A stretch of 16,916 nt of DNA from Sediminibacterium sp. (GCA_017987615.1 JAGNTI010000010.1:1-16916); one strand, 5' to 3'. Shown: positions 7,936-15,258, numbered from the stretch's first letter. Made by a program: numbers and translations. Notes: a model not told the origin generated them from the sequence alone.

Positions 7936-8718
7936 CTATAAAAGTGCTCTGTCTAAGTGTGTGTATCCACCATCTACATGTATCAGTTGTCCAGTAGTAT
8001 GACTTGAAACTTCAGAAAGTAATACCGCAACCATATTTGCAATTTCGATATCGGTGGTCATTCGGTTTTCTAGTGGAATTTTAGCGGTGATGCTTGCTAA
8101 TTTTTCGGAAGGATTATCAAATGTTTGTATCCAGCTTTCATACAGTGGTGTAAAACATTCGGCGACAATAACTGCATTTACGCGAATACCATATTTTAAT
8201 AATTCTACAGCCCACTCTCTTGTTAGCGCGTTTCTGCCGCCATTAGATGCTGCATACGCAGATGTATTTCCCTGACCCGTTTCTGCGGTTTTAGAACCAA
8301 TATTTACGATCGCTCCTTTTGATTTTTTTAAAGCGGGTAGTGCGTGATGTGCTAATAAATAATAGTGCACTAAATTTTTATGGAGCGATGCTATAAATCC
8401 TTCATAGCTGCCATTTTCTAATCCTACACCATCATTAACACCGGCATTGTTTACAAGTCCATCAATGGTACCATAGGTTGCAAGTACGGTATCTATGGCC
8501 TGTTTACAAGCATTTGGATCTGTTAATTCAGCTTCTATACCAAACGCTTTGCCACCAGCAGCTATGAGGGCATCTACAGCTGCTTGATTATCCGTTGCGC
8601 TTCGACCAATAATACAAACCGTTGCACCTTCCTTTGCTAATACTTTAGCAATGCCATAACCGATGCCCTTGGCACCCCCCGACACAACAATTACTTTATT
8701 TGAAAGTCCTAGTTCCAT
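7936..8718 (-). CDS. SDR dehydrogenase, probable L-fucose 1-dehydrogenase
   Basis: This is a 260-residue classical short-chain dehydrogenase. The Rossmann motif S-G-G-A-K-G-I-G is at 13-20, the structural N-N-A-G at 90-93, the catalytic serine region N-I-G-S (Ser142) and tyrosine Tyr155 in S-A-Y-A-A-S-N. The C-terminal G-Q-L-I-H-V-D-G-G-Y (243-252) is typical of aldose dehydrogenases. The expected role is oxidation of L-fucose (or a related sugar such as L-galactose, D-arabinose or L-rhamnose) at C1 to the lactone with NAD(P)+. The position four after the tyrosine, normally the catalytic lysine of YxxxK, is Asn159 (codon AAT, 8242-8244), and no lysine lies within two residues of it. The frame is intact around it, so the change is real in this sequence. 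The gene follows the mutarotase by 6 bases, and that pairing supports a step-one dehydrogenase. Confidence 0.82.
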   Translation of the reverse strand: MELGLSNKVIVVSGGAKGIGYGIAKVLAKEGATVCIIGRSATDNQAAVDALIAAGGKAFGIEAELTDPNACKQAIDTVLATYGTIDGLVNNAGVNDGVGLENGSYEGFIASLHKNLVHYYLLAHHALPALKKSKGAIVNIGSKTAETGQGNTSAYAASNGGRNALTREWAVELLKYGIRVNAVIVAECFTPLYESWIQTFDNPSEKLASITAKIPLENRMTTDIEIANMVAVLLSEVSSHTTGQLIHVDGGYTHLDRALL

Positions 8719-8724
8719 ATTATT

Positions 8725-9066
8725 TTATTGAGGTAGCGTAAATATTTTTTCTAATAAAACCCATTTTTCTCCGGGCTTTGATCCTGGCATGGCTTGTTGA
8801 TAGTTCCACATGAGTGTTTCCCATTTTTGAACCACTTCATTTGCAGCATCCGCTGCAGACTTGGCTTCAAAAGAAAATTTTTCATTCGCTTCTAACACCA
8901 TAAATAAACGGTTAGACACACAGTAAATATCTAGACAGGTAATGCCCGAACTTTTTATGCTTTCAATAATTTCTGGCCACACATTTTGATGATACGCTTT
9001 ATACTCAGCTATGAGTGCCGGATCCTCTTTTAAATCGAGTGCTAAAAAGTATTGTTGTGCTACCAT
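8725..9066 (-). CDS. L-rhamnose/L-fucose mutarotase (RhaM family)
   Basis: This 113-residue cytosolic protein belongs to the RhaM (YiiL-like) dimeric alpha-beta barrel family and interconverts the anomers of a 6-deoxyhexose. The signature E-Y-K-A-Y-H-Q-N-V-W-P-E carries Tyr22 and His26, aligned with the Tyr and catalytic His of E. coli RhaM (E-Y-x-x-x-H-x-x-x-W-P-E). Trp82 and Trp87 near the C-terminal part also match the family's tryptophan-rich sugar pocket. RhaM itself acts on L-rhamnose. Related genes sit in fucose loci, and the adjacent SDR and FucP-type permease make L-fucose the better guess here. It is separated from the FAH-family gene by 4 bases and from the SDR gene by 6, so all three should be co-translated from one message. 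Length is normal for the family (about 105-115). Confidence 0.85.
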   Translation of the reverse strand: MVAQQYFLALDLKEDPALIAEYKAYHQNVWPEIIESIKSSGITCLDIYCVSNRLFMVLEANEKFSFEAKSAADAANEVVQKWETLMWNYQQAMPGSKPGEKWVLLEKIFTLPQ

Positions 9067-9070
9067 ATTT

Positions 9071-9928
9071 TTATTTTTTTGTGTACGCCACCGCTGTTTG
9101 CTTACTAGAGCCTAATCCTTCGATACCTAATTCTATAACATCCCCTGGCTTTACATAAACTGGTTCTGGCTTAATGCCCAAACCTACGCCAGGAGGGGTT
9201 CCTGTGCTAATAACATCACCCGGTAATAGGGTCATAAACTGGCTTAAGTAGTGAACCAAAAAAGGTATTTTAAAAACCAGGTTTAACGTATTACTATTCT
9301 GATAGGTTTTACCGTTTACCGTTAACCACATTTTTAAATTATTAACGTCGTCAACTTCATCGGTTGTTGCTAAAAAGGGTCCGAGTGGTGCAAATGTGTC
9401 GCAACCTTTTCCTTTAGCCCACTGTCCTCCTCTTTCTAATTGAAATTCTCTTTCGCTATAATCATTATGAAGGCAATAACCTGCAACATAATCGAGTGCA
9501 TCTGCTTCTTCTACATAAGAAGCTTTTTTACCAATCACAAAAGCAAGCTCTACTTCCCAATCTGTTTTCACACTATTTTTTGGAATAACAACATTGTCGT
9601 TTGGACCACATAATGCAGTAGTAGATTTAAAAAATAAAACGGGTTCGGTTGGAATGGGAGCATTGGTTTCGAGACAGTGGTCTACATAGTTAAGACCAAT
9701 ACAAACAATTTTTGAAGGCCTCGCTACCACAGAACCCAGTCTGATTGTAGGTTCTACAACGGGAAAAGATGTGCCCGCAGCCACCGCATCTTGTAATTTT
9801 TTGATATCGTTGTTTGCAAAAAACGCTTCGTTGTAATCAGTTACCACAGCCGATACATCATACCATGTGTCATTTACAATGATGCCTGGTTTTTCATGTC
9901 CTTCATTTCCAAATCTAATTAATTTCAT
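9071..9928 (-). CDS. FAH-family hydrolase, probable 2,4-diketo-3-deoxy-L-fuconate hydrolase
   Basis: This 285-residue protein has the fumarylacetoacetate hydrolase C-terminal fold. K-I-V-C-I-G-L-N-Y is at 73-81 and D-W-E-V-E-L-A-F at 123-130 gives metal-binding Glu125 and Glu127. Asp156 in L-H-N-D-Y-S-E-R-E is the third expected Mg2+ or Mn2+ ligand. Q-W-A-K-G-K-G-C-D-T-F-A-P-L-G-P and G-D-V-I-S-T-G-T-P-P-G-V-G complete the family signature. The family splits acylpyruvates. In the oxidative L-fucose and L-rhamnose routes a close relative hydrolyses the 2,4-diketo-3-deoxy acid to pyruvate and L-lactate. The gene directly upstream in transcription order encodes the SDR that would supply that diketo acid, which is the main support for this specific call over ureidoglycolate lyase-like annotations. 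The fold and hydrolase type are firm. The substrate is inferred. Confidence 0.85.
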   Translation of the reverse strand: MKLIRFGNEGHEKPGIIVNDTWYDVSAVVTDYNEAFFANNDIKKLQDAVAAGTSFPVVEPTIRLGSVVARPSKIVCIGLNYVDHCLETNAPIPTEPVLFFKSTTALCGPNDNVVIPKNSVKTDWEVELAFVIGKKASYVEEADALDYVAGYCLHNDYSEREFQLERGGQWAKGKGCDTFAPLGPFLATTDEVDDVNNLKMWLTVNGKTYQNSNTLNLVFKIPFLVHYLSQFMTLLPGDVISTGTPPGVGLGIKPEPVYVKPGDVIELGIEGLGSSKQTAVAYTKK

Positions 9929-9952
9929 TGATTGCTATTTTTCTTCTAAATA

Positions 9953-10717
9953 TTAATTATTGAGTTTTATAAATCCGCCATCTATTGGATAATCACAACC
10001 GGTAATAAATGAAGCTTCATCGCTGGCTAAATAAAGTGCGAGCGCTGCTACTTCGTTAGGCTCTGCCATTCTACCGATGGGTTGTGAAGCAGATAATTTT
10101 TCAAACATTTCTTTTTCTTTGCCCGGATAATTTTTTGCAATAAATCCATCCACAAACGGTGTGTGTACACGCGCTGGAGAAATAGAATTGCACCTAATAT
10201 TTTCGTGCATATAATCTTTGGCAACAGAAAGTGTCATGGCCATAACAGCACCCTTTGCTGTAGAATACACAAAACGGTCTGCTAGTCCTACCCATGCAGC
10301 AATAGAAGCCATGTTAATGATAACACCGCGCCCATTGGCACGAAAGCCTGGTATAGCAGCAGCTATGCACTGGTACACCCCTTTAACATTGATAGACATA
10401 ACCCTGTCAAAATCAGCTTCAGGTGTTGTATCGGCTTTACCAATATGTGCAACACCAGCATTGTTTACTAAAATATCTAGTTGACCAATGCTTGCAAAAA
10501 CAGCGGCCACTTCTTCTTTACTAGCCACATTACAAGCATGCACAGTTACTTGTCCACCTGCTGCTTTAATAGTAGCAGCTGTATCTGCACCCGCCTCTAT
10601 AGTTAGTTCTAACACATGCACTGCCGCACCTTGTGCAGCAAAAGTTACGGCTATTGCTTTTCCAATGCCACTACCACCACCGGTGATAACTGCTTTTTTA
10701 TTCGCTAATGAAAACAT
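9953..10717 (-). CDS. SDR dehydrogenase, probable 2-keto-3-deoxy-L-fuconate 4-dehydrogenase
   Basis: This is a 254-residue classical SDR with every expected element. T-G-G-G-S-G-I-G is at 12-19 and N-N-A-G at 85-88. The catalytic triad is Ser138, Tyr151 and Lys155 (Y-S-T-A-K), followed by the C-terminal G-C-D-Y-P-I-D-G-G-F (240-249). Glu37 after the second beta strand favours NAD+ over NADP+. The proposed reaction is oxidation of C4 of 2-keto-3-deoxy-L-fuconate (or the rhamnonate epimer) to the 2,4-diketo acid. This fits its place between the dehydratase that makes the substrate (9 bases upstream) and the FAH-family hydrolase that would use the product (24 bases downstream). The other SDR of the operon differs in its active site, so the two are not recent duplicates. 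An aldose 1-dehydrogenase role is the main alternative. Confidence 0.85.
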   Translation of the reverse strand: MFSLANKKAVITGGGSGIGKAIAVTFAAQGAAVHVLELTIEAGADTAATIKAAGGQVTVHACNVASKEEVAAVFASIGQLDILVNNAGVAHIGKADTTPEADFDRVMSINVKGVYQCIAAAIPGFRANGRGVIINMASIAAWVGLADRFVYSTAKGAVMAMTLSVAKDYMHENIRCNSISPARVHTPFVDGFIAKNYPGKEKEMFEKLSASQPIGRMAEPNEVAALALYLASDEASFITGCDYPIDGGFIKLNN

Positions 10718-10726
10718 AAAAAATAA

Positions 10727-12382
10727 TTATAAAGAAACGCCGCGCTTCCACGGTATAAAATCGTCTTGATTTAATAGCACCGCTTTTGGAGTAACTTCTC
10801 CACTAGCAGCCTTGATGCAATATTCTAAAATTTCTACCCCCATTTGTTCAATGGTTTTTTCACCACTAATGATAGGTCCACAATCAATGTCAATGATGTC
10901 CTTCATTCTTTTTGCAAGAGATGAATTGGTAGCCACTTTAATCACTGGACATACTGGGTTGCCTGTTGGTGTACCAAGTCCGGTGGTAAATAATATAAGG
11001 GTAGCGCCTGCTGCAGCCTTACCTGTAGTAGCTTCTACATCATTACCTGGCGTACATACAAGGCTAAGTCCGGGTTTTGTGGCAGGCTCTGTGTAATCTA
11101 ATACATCTACAACTGGAGAAGTGCCTCCTTTTTTTGCAGCCCCTGCACTTTTGATGGCATCGGTTATAAGACCATCTTTAATATTTCCTGGAGAAGGATT
11201 CATATGAAATCCGGATCCCACTTTATGAGCCAGTGCATCATAACTGCGCATCAGGTCTATAAATTTACCGGCAGAAAATGCGCTCTCACACCTATCAATT
11301 AAATCTTGTTCTGCGCCACATAATTCTGGAAACTCTGCTAACAATACTTTACCACCAAGCGCCACTAATAAATCTGATGCATAGCCTACAGCTGGGTTTG
11401 CAGATACACCGCTAAACCCATCGCTACCGCCGCATTTAACACCGAGTGTAAGTGCACTTAATGGAGCAGGTTGTCTTTCAAATTGATTGATGGCAATGAG
11501 TCCTTCAAATGTTTTTCTGATGGCAGAAGCAATCAATTCTTCTTCGCTTTCTGATTGTTGTTGTTCAAAAATATAAAGCGGCTTATCAAAATTGGGCGCT
11601 AATTTATGAATATCGTTTTTAAAATCTTCTACCTGTAAATGTTGACAGCCAAGGCTTAAAACCGTTATCCCACCTACGTTTGGATGATTGGCATAAGAAG
11701 CAAGTAACGCACTTAATGTAGCAGCATCTGCTCTTGTTCCACCACAACCTCCGTTATGGTTTAAAAATTTAATGCCATCTACATTTTTAAATACTCTGTT
11801 TTGTTGTGGCGTATTACTTGGAGAAAAATTAATATTTGAAACCGATTCTCCTTTTTCATACGCTTCTAAAAGCGACTGAGTATACTTGCTATATTTATCA
11901 CTCACTGCATAACCCAGTTTGTGATGCAGGGCCTCTTTAATGACGTCTAAATTTCTGTTTTCACAAAAAACAGTAGGAATAAATAACCAATAATTAGCTG
12001 TACCCACTTGACCATTGGATCTTACAAAACCATTGAAAGTTTTATTGGCAAACCCAGAAACATCGGGCTTTTCCCATGAAAAATTTGTTTCACGGTATGC
12101 ATAAGGCTCTGCGGCATGCTTTAAATTAGCCGTAGTAACAAGGCTTCCCCTAGCTACGTCTTGTTGAGTAGTACCTACTAGAACGCCGTACATGAATACA
12201 GAAGCACCTTTTGCTAAATCTGTGGTATAAAATTTATGCTTGCTTTGGATAGGTTCCAAAATAGTATACTGCTCATCACGATATTCCACAACCTGCCCTT
12301 CGGCTAATTGAGTGAGCGCCACCAACACGTTGTCTTTGGGGTGCATCTCTATCACTAATCTTTTTGGTGGCACAGTAGTCAT
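10727..12382 (-). CDS. UxaA-family (altronate dehydratase type) sugar-acid dehydratase, probable L-fuconate dehydratase
   Basis: This 551-residue cytosolic enzyme has an N-terminal SAF domain (about 1-90, beginning K-R-L-V-I-E-M-H-P-K-D-N-V) and a full UxaA catalytic domain. The domain shows N-H-N-G-G-C-G-G-T at 208-216 and L-S-L-G-C-Q at 243-247. It also shows G-V-K-C-G-G-S-D-G-F-S-G (314-325) and C-T-P-G-N-D-V-E-A-T-T-G-K (443-455), then T-T-G-L-G-T-P-T-G-N-P-V-C-P-V and a terminal D-C-G-P-I-I. Conserved cysteines and acidic residues are as expected for the Fe2+-dependent altronate/galactarate dehydratases. UxaA itself dehydrates D-altronate. In this setting (FucP, mutarotase, two SDRs, FAH hydrolase) the aldonate is more likely L-fuconate. 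A UxaA-type gene occupies the corresponding place in the Campylobacter jejuni fucose locus. Spacing is 5 bases from the permease and 9 from the SDR. Confidence 0.85.
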   Translation of the reverse strand: MTTVPPKRLVIEMHPKDNVLVALTQLAEGQVVEYRDEQYTILEPIQSKHKFYTTDLAKGASVFMYGVLVGTTQQDVARGSLVTTANLKHAAEPYAYRETNFSWEKPDVSGFANKTFNGFVRSNGQVGTANYWLFIPTVFCENRNLDVIKEALHHKLGYAVSDKYSKYTQSLLEAYEKGESVSNINFSPSNTPQQNRVFKNVDGIKFLNHNGGCGGTRADAATLSALLASYANHPNVGGITVLSLGCQHLQVEDFKNDIHKLAPNFDKPLYIFEQQQSESEEELIASAIRKTFEGLIAINQFERQPAPLSALTLGVKCGGSDGFSGVSANPAVGYASDLLVALGGKVLLAEFPELCGAEQDLIDRCESAFSAGKFIDLMRSYDALAHKVGSGFHMNPSPGNIKDGLITDAIKSAGAAKKGGTSPVVDVLDYTEPATKPGLSLVCTPGNDVEATTGKAAAGATLILFTTGLGTPTGNPVCPVIKVATNSSLAKRMKDIIDIDCGPIISGEKTIEQMGVEILEYCIKAASGEVTPKAVLLNQDDFIPWKRGVSL

Positions 12383-12387
12383 GGGTA

Positions 12388-13674
12388 CTATACAGATTTT
12401 ACTTTATGTCCTTTGGTTGCAAATAAAAATACCACAACAAAACAAAGCAGTGGTACTATATACCCATTTTGAATACTACCTGTAGCATCAGAAATAACGC
12501 CAAGCACTGGGGGCAAAAACGCGCCACCAACAATGGACATCACTATTAAACTAGATGCCATTTTTGTATCGGCACCAACTTCTTTAATGCCCAAAGAAAA
12601 AATAGTAGGAAACATAATAGACATAAAAAATGCAATAGCTATAAGTGCATAGACAACAACAATGCCTGATCCAAATATGGCTACTGCAGATAAAACAATA
12701 TTGATGAGCGCATAAGCGCTTAATAATTTTTCAGAAGCGAACTTGCCCATTAAAAATGTGCCTACAAATCTACCCAGCATAAATGCTGCGCCATAACCCC
12801 ATCCTAAATATTGTGCAGCCGTTTTTTCATCCATACCGGCGCCCGTTCTGGCCATTTTAATAAAAAAGCTTCCTACACAAACCTGTGCGCCTACATAAAA
12901 AAACTGTGCTACAACGGCCCATGTTAAATGCCTATGCCTAAAGGCTTTTAGCGGATTATTACCGGCTTTACTATCTTCCCCTTCTTTAACATCAGGGAGC
13001 TTGGATACCATAAATAGTACAGCTACGAGTAAAACAAGAATACCTAAAATAAGGTAAGGCATTTTTACACTTTGAGCCTCGGTCGTTAAATAATTATTAA
13101 GTGCTTCGGAAGATAATTGTGCGTATGCTTCATCCGACATTTCTGTACCAGACAAAATAAATTGACCGCCAATAATAGGAGCTACCATCGCAGCAAGCCC
13201 ATTAAATGATTGCGCGAAATTTAATCGACGCGTTGCAGTTTCGGGAGGACCAATAATGGTTGCGTATGGATTAGCGGCCGTTTCTAAAAAAGTTAAACCA
13301 CTCGCAATGATAAACAGTGCGCCTAGAAAATAAATGTATTGATGGGTATCGGCTGCAGGTAAAAATAAAAAGCAACCTAACGCAAACAACAAAAGACCAC
13401 CTACAATTCCAGATTTGTAGCCATACTTACGCATCACATATCCGGCAGGAAGCGCCATTGCAAAATAGGCGATAAATACCGATGAGTCAATCAGTGACGA
13501 TTGCAAATCATTTAAACGAAAAGATTTACGGAGGTGTGGTATTAAAATAGGGTCTAGGTTATGTACAAACCCCCAAAAGAAAAATAAGCTTGTAACAAGT
13601 ATAAATGGAAAAAGCCAGTTAGCGGCTTGATTTCCTAAACCATTATTACTATTTGTTGGTGCGTTTATTGCCAT
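12388..13674 (-). CDS. fucP: L-fucose:H+ symporter family permease (MFS, FucP-like)
   Basis: This 428-residue membrane protein has 12 hydrophobic segments in two six-helix halves, separated by a charged loop around residues 217-230. It belongs to the FGHS branch of the major facilitator superfamily. TM1 reads F-F-F-W-G-F-V-H-N-L-D-P-I-L-I-P, and TM4 has F-L-E-T-A-A-N-P-Y, where Glu131 matches the transport-critical Glu135 of E. coli FucP. Asp41 lies one place before the E. coli Asp46 position, which is proline here. The loop after TM4 keeps R-L-N-F-A-Q-S-F-N-G. L-fucose is the likely cargo from family and operon. Other members carry glucose/galactose or GlcNAc, so the substrate is not fixed by sequence alone. 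It is the first gene of the minus-strand block, and the 155-base region ahead of it should hold the operon promoter. Confidence 0.87.
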   Translation of the reverse strand: MAINAPTNSNNGLGNQAANWLFPFILVTSLFFFWGFVHNLDPILIPHLRKSFRLNDLQSSLIDSSVFIAYFAMALPAGYVMRKYGYKSGIVGGLLLFALGCFLFLPAADTHQYIYFLGALFIIASGLTFLETAANPYATIIGPPETATRRLNFAQSFNGLAAMVAPIIGGQFILSGTEMSDEAYAQLSSEALNNYLTTEAQSVKMPYLILGILVLLVAVLFMVSKLPDVKEGEDSKAGNNPLKAFRHRHLTWAVVAQFFYVGAQVCVGSFFIKMARTGAGMDEKTAAQYLGWGYGAAFMLGRFVGTFLMGKFASEKLLSAYALINIVLSAVAIFGSGIVVVYALIAIAFFMSIMFPTIFSLGIKEVGADTKMASSLIVMSIVGGAFLPPVLGVISDATGSIQNGYIVPLLCFVVVFLFATKGHKVKSV

Positions 13675-13829
13675 GCCTTTAAAATTGTCCTATTTTGACC
13701 CTAAATTTTGATTAACAATATACTTAAATATTGCCTCTTTTTACAAACATGGTAATGTTAAGCAAGTTTTTATTAATATGAACGAAATGAGATCGAAAAA
13801 GTCGAAAATTATCTACATTTAATAAATCT
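13675..13829. promoter_or_regulatory. Divergent intergenic region with candidate operator
   Basis: This is the longest non-coding stretch in the window and the only plausible control region for both the nine-gene sugar block (minus) and the plus-strand metallo-hydrolase/GNAT pair. It is very AT-rich. At 13746-13759 it has a perfect 5-base inverted repeat AACAT-GGTA-ATGTT. TTAC/GTAA (13741-13744 and 13752-13755) and CTTAA/TTAAG (13723-13727 and 13758-13762) also pair around the same place, which could be a repressor site. On the minus strand CATGTTTG (13744-13751) differs from the Bacteroidota -7 consensus TAnnTTTG at one base and overlaps the repeat. On the plus strand TACATTTA (13814-13821) is likewise one base off. 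Neither has a convincing TTG at -33. Confidence 0.35.
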
Positions 13830-14726
13830 ATGAAGCGCATCGTTATTATTACTTTTTCGATATTTTTTTTGTTTGGCGTAAAGGCTCAAACCCTTGTGGT
13901 GCTTGGCACTACACAAGATGCGGGAAAGCCGCAATTAGGGTGTCAAAAAAGTTGTTGCAAGCATTTAAAAGGCCGGTTTTTTGTTTCGAGCCTTGGTGTT
14001 ACAGATACAAAAAATAAAAAGAACTATTTGTTTGATGCTACACCAGATATTACAGCCCAATATGAACGCTTATCAAAAACAAATGGTGTTACAAGTATCG
14101 ACGGGATTTTTTTAACACATGCACACAGTGGTCATTATACAGGTCTGATGTACCTTGGTAAAGAAAGCATGAATGCAAGTAAAATACCGGTATACGCCAT
14201 GCCTAGGTTTATCAGCTATCTAAGTAATAATGGGCCCTGGAGCCAGCTTGTAACCCTTGGTAATGTTGACTTGAAACCCCTTCAATCAGAGACCCCCATT
14301 ATGTTAGATAGCGGGCTCGTTGTGATACCTATTGTTGTTCCGCACAGAGATGAGTTTTCCGAAACAGTAGGTTTTAAAATAATTGGCGCCAAAAAGTCGG
14401 CGCTTTATATCCCAGACATTGACAAATGGAATCTTTGGGAAAAAAGCATTGTTAAAGAAGTAAAAGCAGTAGACTTTGCATTTATCGACGGTACATTTTA
14501 TGAAGATGGTGAAATAAATAGACCGATTAAAGATGTGCCACACCCTTTTATAAGTGAAACCATATCCCTTTTTAAAGACGAGCCGTTATCTGTGAAACAA
14601 AAAATTTACTTTATTCATTTAAACCATACCAATCCTACGCATAATAAAAAAAGTCCACAAAGAATTTCCATAGAAAAACAAGGATTTCATTTTGCTACAG
14701 TTGGTGCACAATTTGTTCTCAATTAA
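13830..14726 (+). CDS. Exported metallo-beta-lactamase-fold protein (PqqB-like), 298 aa
   Basis: The protein starts with a signal peptide (about residues 1-20, F-G-V-K-A-Q), so it probably acts in the periplasm. The metallo-beta-lactamase fold follows. L-G-T-T-Q-D-A-G-K-P-Q-L-G-C with Cys38, Cys42 and Cys43 resembles the start of PqqB-related proteins. The metal motif is T-H-A-H-S-G-H-Y-T-G (His97, His99, His102). Later likely ligands are His172 in V-P-H-R-D-E, Asp196 in Y-I-P-D-I-D, and His263/His266 in I-H-L-N-H-T-N-P. The usual HxHxDH aspartate is Gly101 (codon GGT, 14130-14132), so the second metal site is probably missing or altered. The substrate is unknown. It does not sit with pqq genes, so it should not be called PqqB. 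A GNAT gene follows after 17 bases on the same strand, and the sugar operon diverges from it. Confidence 0.8.
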   Translation: MKRIVIITFSIFFLFGVKAQTLVVLGTTQDAGKPQLGCQKSCCKHLKGRFFVSSLGVTDTKNKKNYLFDATPDITAQYERLSKTNGVTSIDGIFLTHAHSGHYTGLMYLGKESMNASKIPVYAMPRFISYLSNNGPWSQLVTLGNVDLKPLQSETPIMLDSGLVVIPIVVPHRDEFSETVGFKIIGAKKSALYIPDIDKWNLWEKSIVKEVKAVDFAFIDGTFYEDGEINRPIKDVPHPFISETISLFKDEPLSVKQKIYFIHLNHTNPTHNKKSPQRISIEKQGFHFATVGAQFVLN

Positions 14727-14743
14727 TTGGTAATTTTAGTTTC

Positions 14744-15256
14744 ATGAATTTGCAGCCCAATCATTTAAGCAATCATTTAATTCGGTTAGAACCACTGCAG
14801 CGCTCTCACTTCAATGAGCTCTATGCGGCCGCATCTGATCCGCTTATTTGGGAGCAACATCCTAATCCCAACAGGTATCAAAAAGAAGTGTTTGAGTCAT
14901 TTTTTGAAGGCGCTTTAGCATCAGGTGGCGCATTTATTGTAAGAAACGTCGATACCGGTAAAGCCCTTGGCTCTACTAGGTTTTACGATCTTAAGCCACT
15001 TGATAATGAAATTAAAATTGGCTACACTTTTTTTAGTAGAGACTGCTGGGGTAAAGGCATTAACAAGCAAGTGAAAACACTTATGTTAAACTACGCCTTC
15101 ATTTATATCGAAAAAGTTATTTTTCATATCGGCGCAAAAAATATTAGATCACAAATAGCCATACAAAAATTAGGTGCAAAAAAGGTAAGTGAAGAAATGG
15201 TTGCCTATTACAACGAACCTGACCGCCTTAATTTTGTGTACGAAATGATGCGGTAA
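14744..15256 (+). CDS. GNAT-family N-acetyltransferase (RimJ/RimL-like)
   Basis: This is a 170-residue cytosolic acetyltransferase of the RimJ/RimL-like branch. It begins with the first beta strand I-R-L-E-P-L (13-18) and has a helical substrate region containing D-P-L-I-W-E-Q-H-P. The acetyl-CoA pyrophosphate loop is R-D-C-W-G-K-G-I-N-K (about 99-108), followed by N-I-R-S-Q-I-A-I-Q-K-L-G-A-K (about 133-146), the asparagine and helix typical of the family's C-terminal half. The target could be a protein N-terminus, an amino group on a small molecule or an antibiotic. Nothing here decides it. It begins 17 bases after the metallo-hydrolase gene and is likely co-transcribed with it. Its stop lies 2 bases from the stop of the convergent ornithine aminotransferase gene. 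Confidence 0.85.
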   Translation: MNLQPNHLSNHLIRLEPLQRSHFNELYAAASDPLIWEQHPNPNRYQKEVFESFFEGALASGGAFIVRNVDTGKALGSTRFYDLKPLDNEIKIGYTFFSRDCWGKGINKQVKTLMLNYAFIYIEKVIFHIGAKNIRSQIAIQKLGAKKVSEEMVAYYNEPDRLNFVYEMMR

Positions 15257-15258
15257 AC

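Noticed and set aside
7936..10717. The two SDR genes as a tandem duplication
   Set aside because: They share only general family motifs, differ in the catalytic lysine position and cofactor region, and are separated by two unrelated genes.
10218..10769. Plus-strand open frames opposite the second SDR gene
   Set aside because: They are antisense shadows of a well-supported SDR. The Ala/Pro-rich translation reflects the GC pattern of the coding strand.
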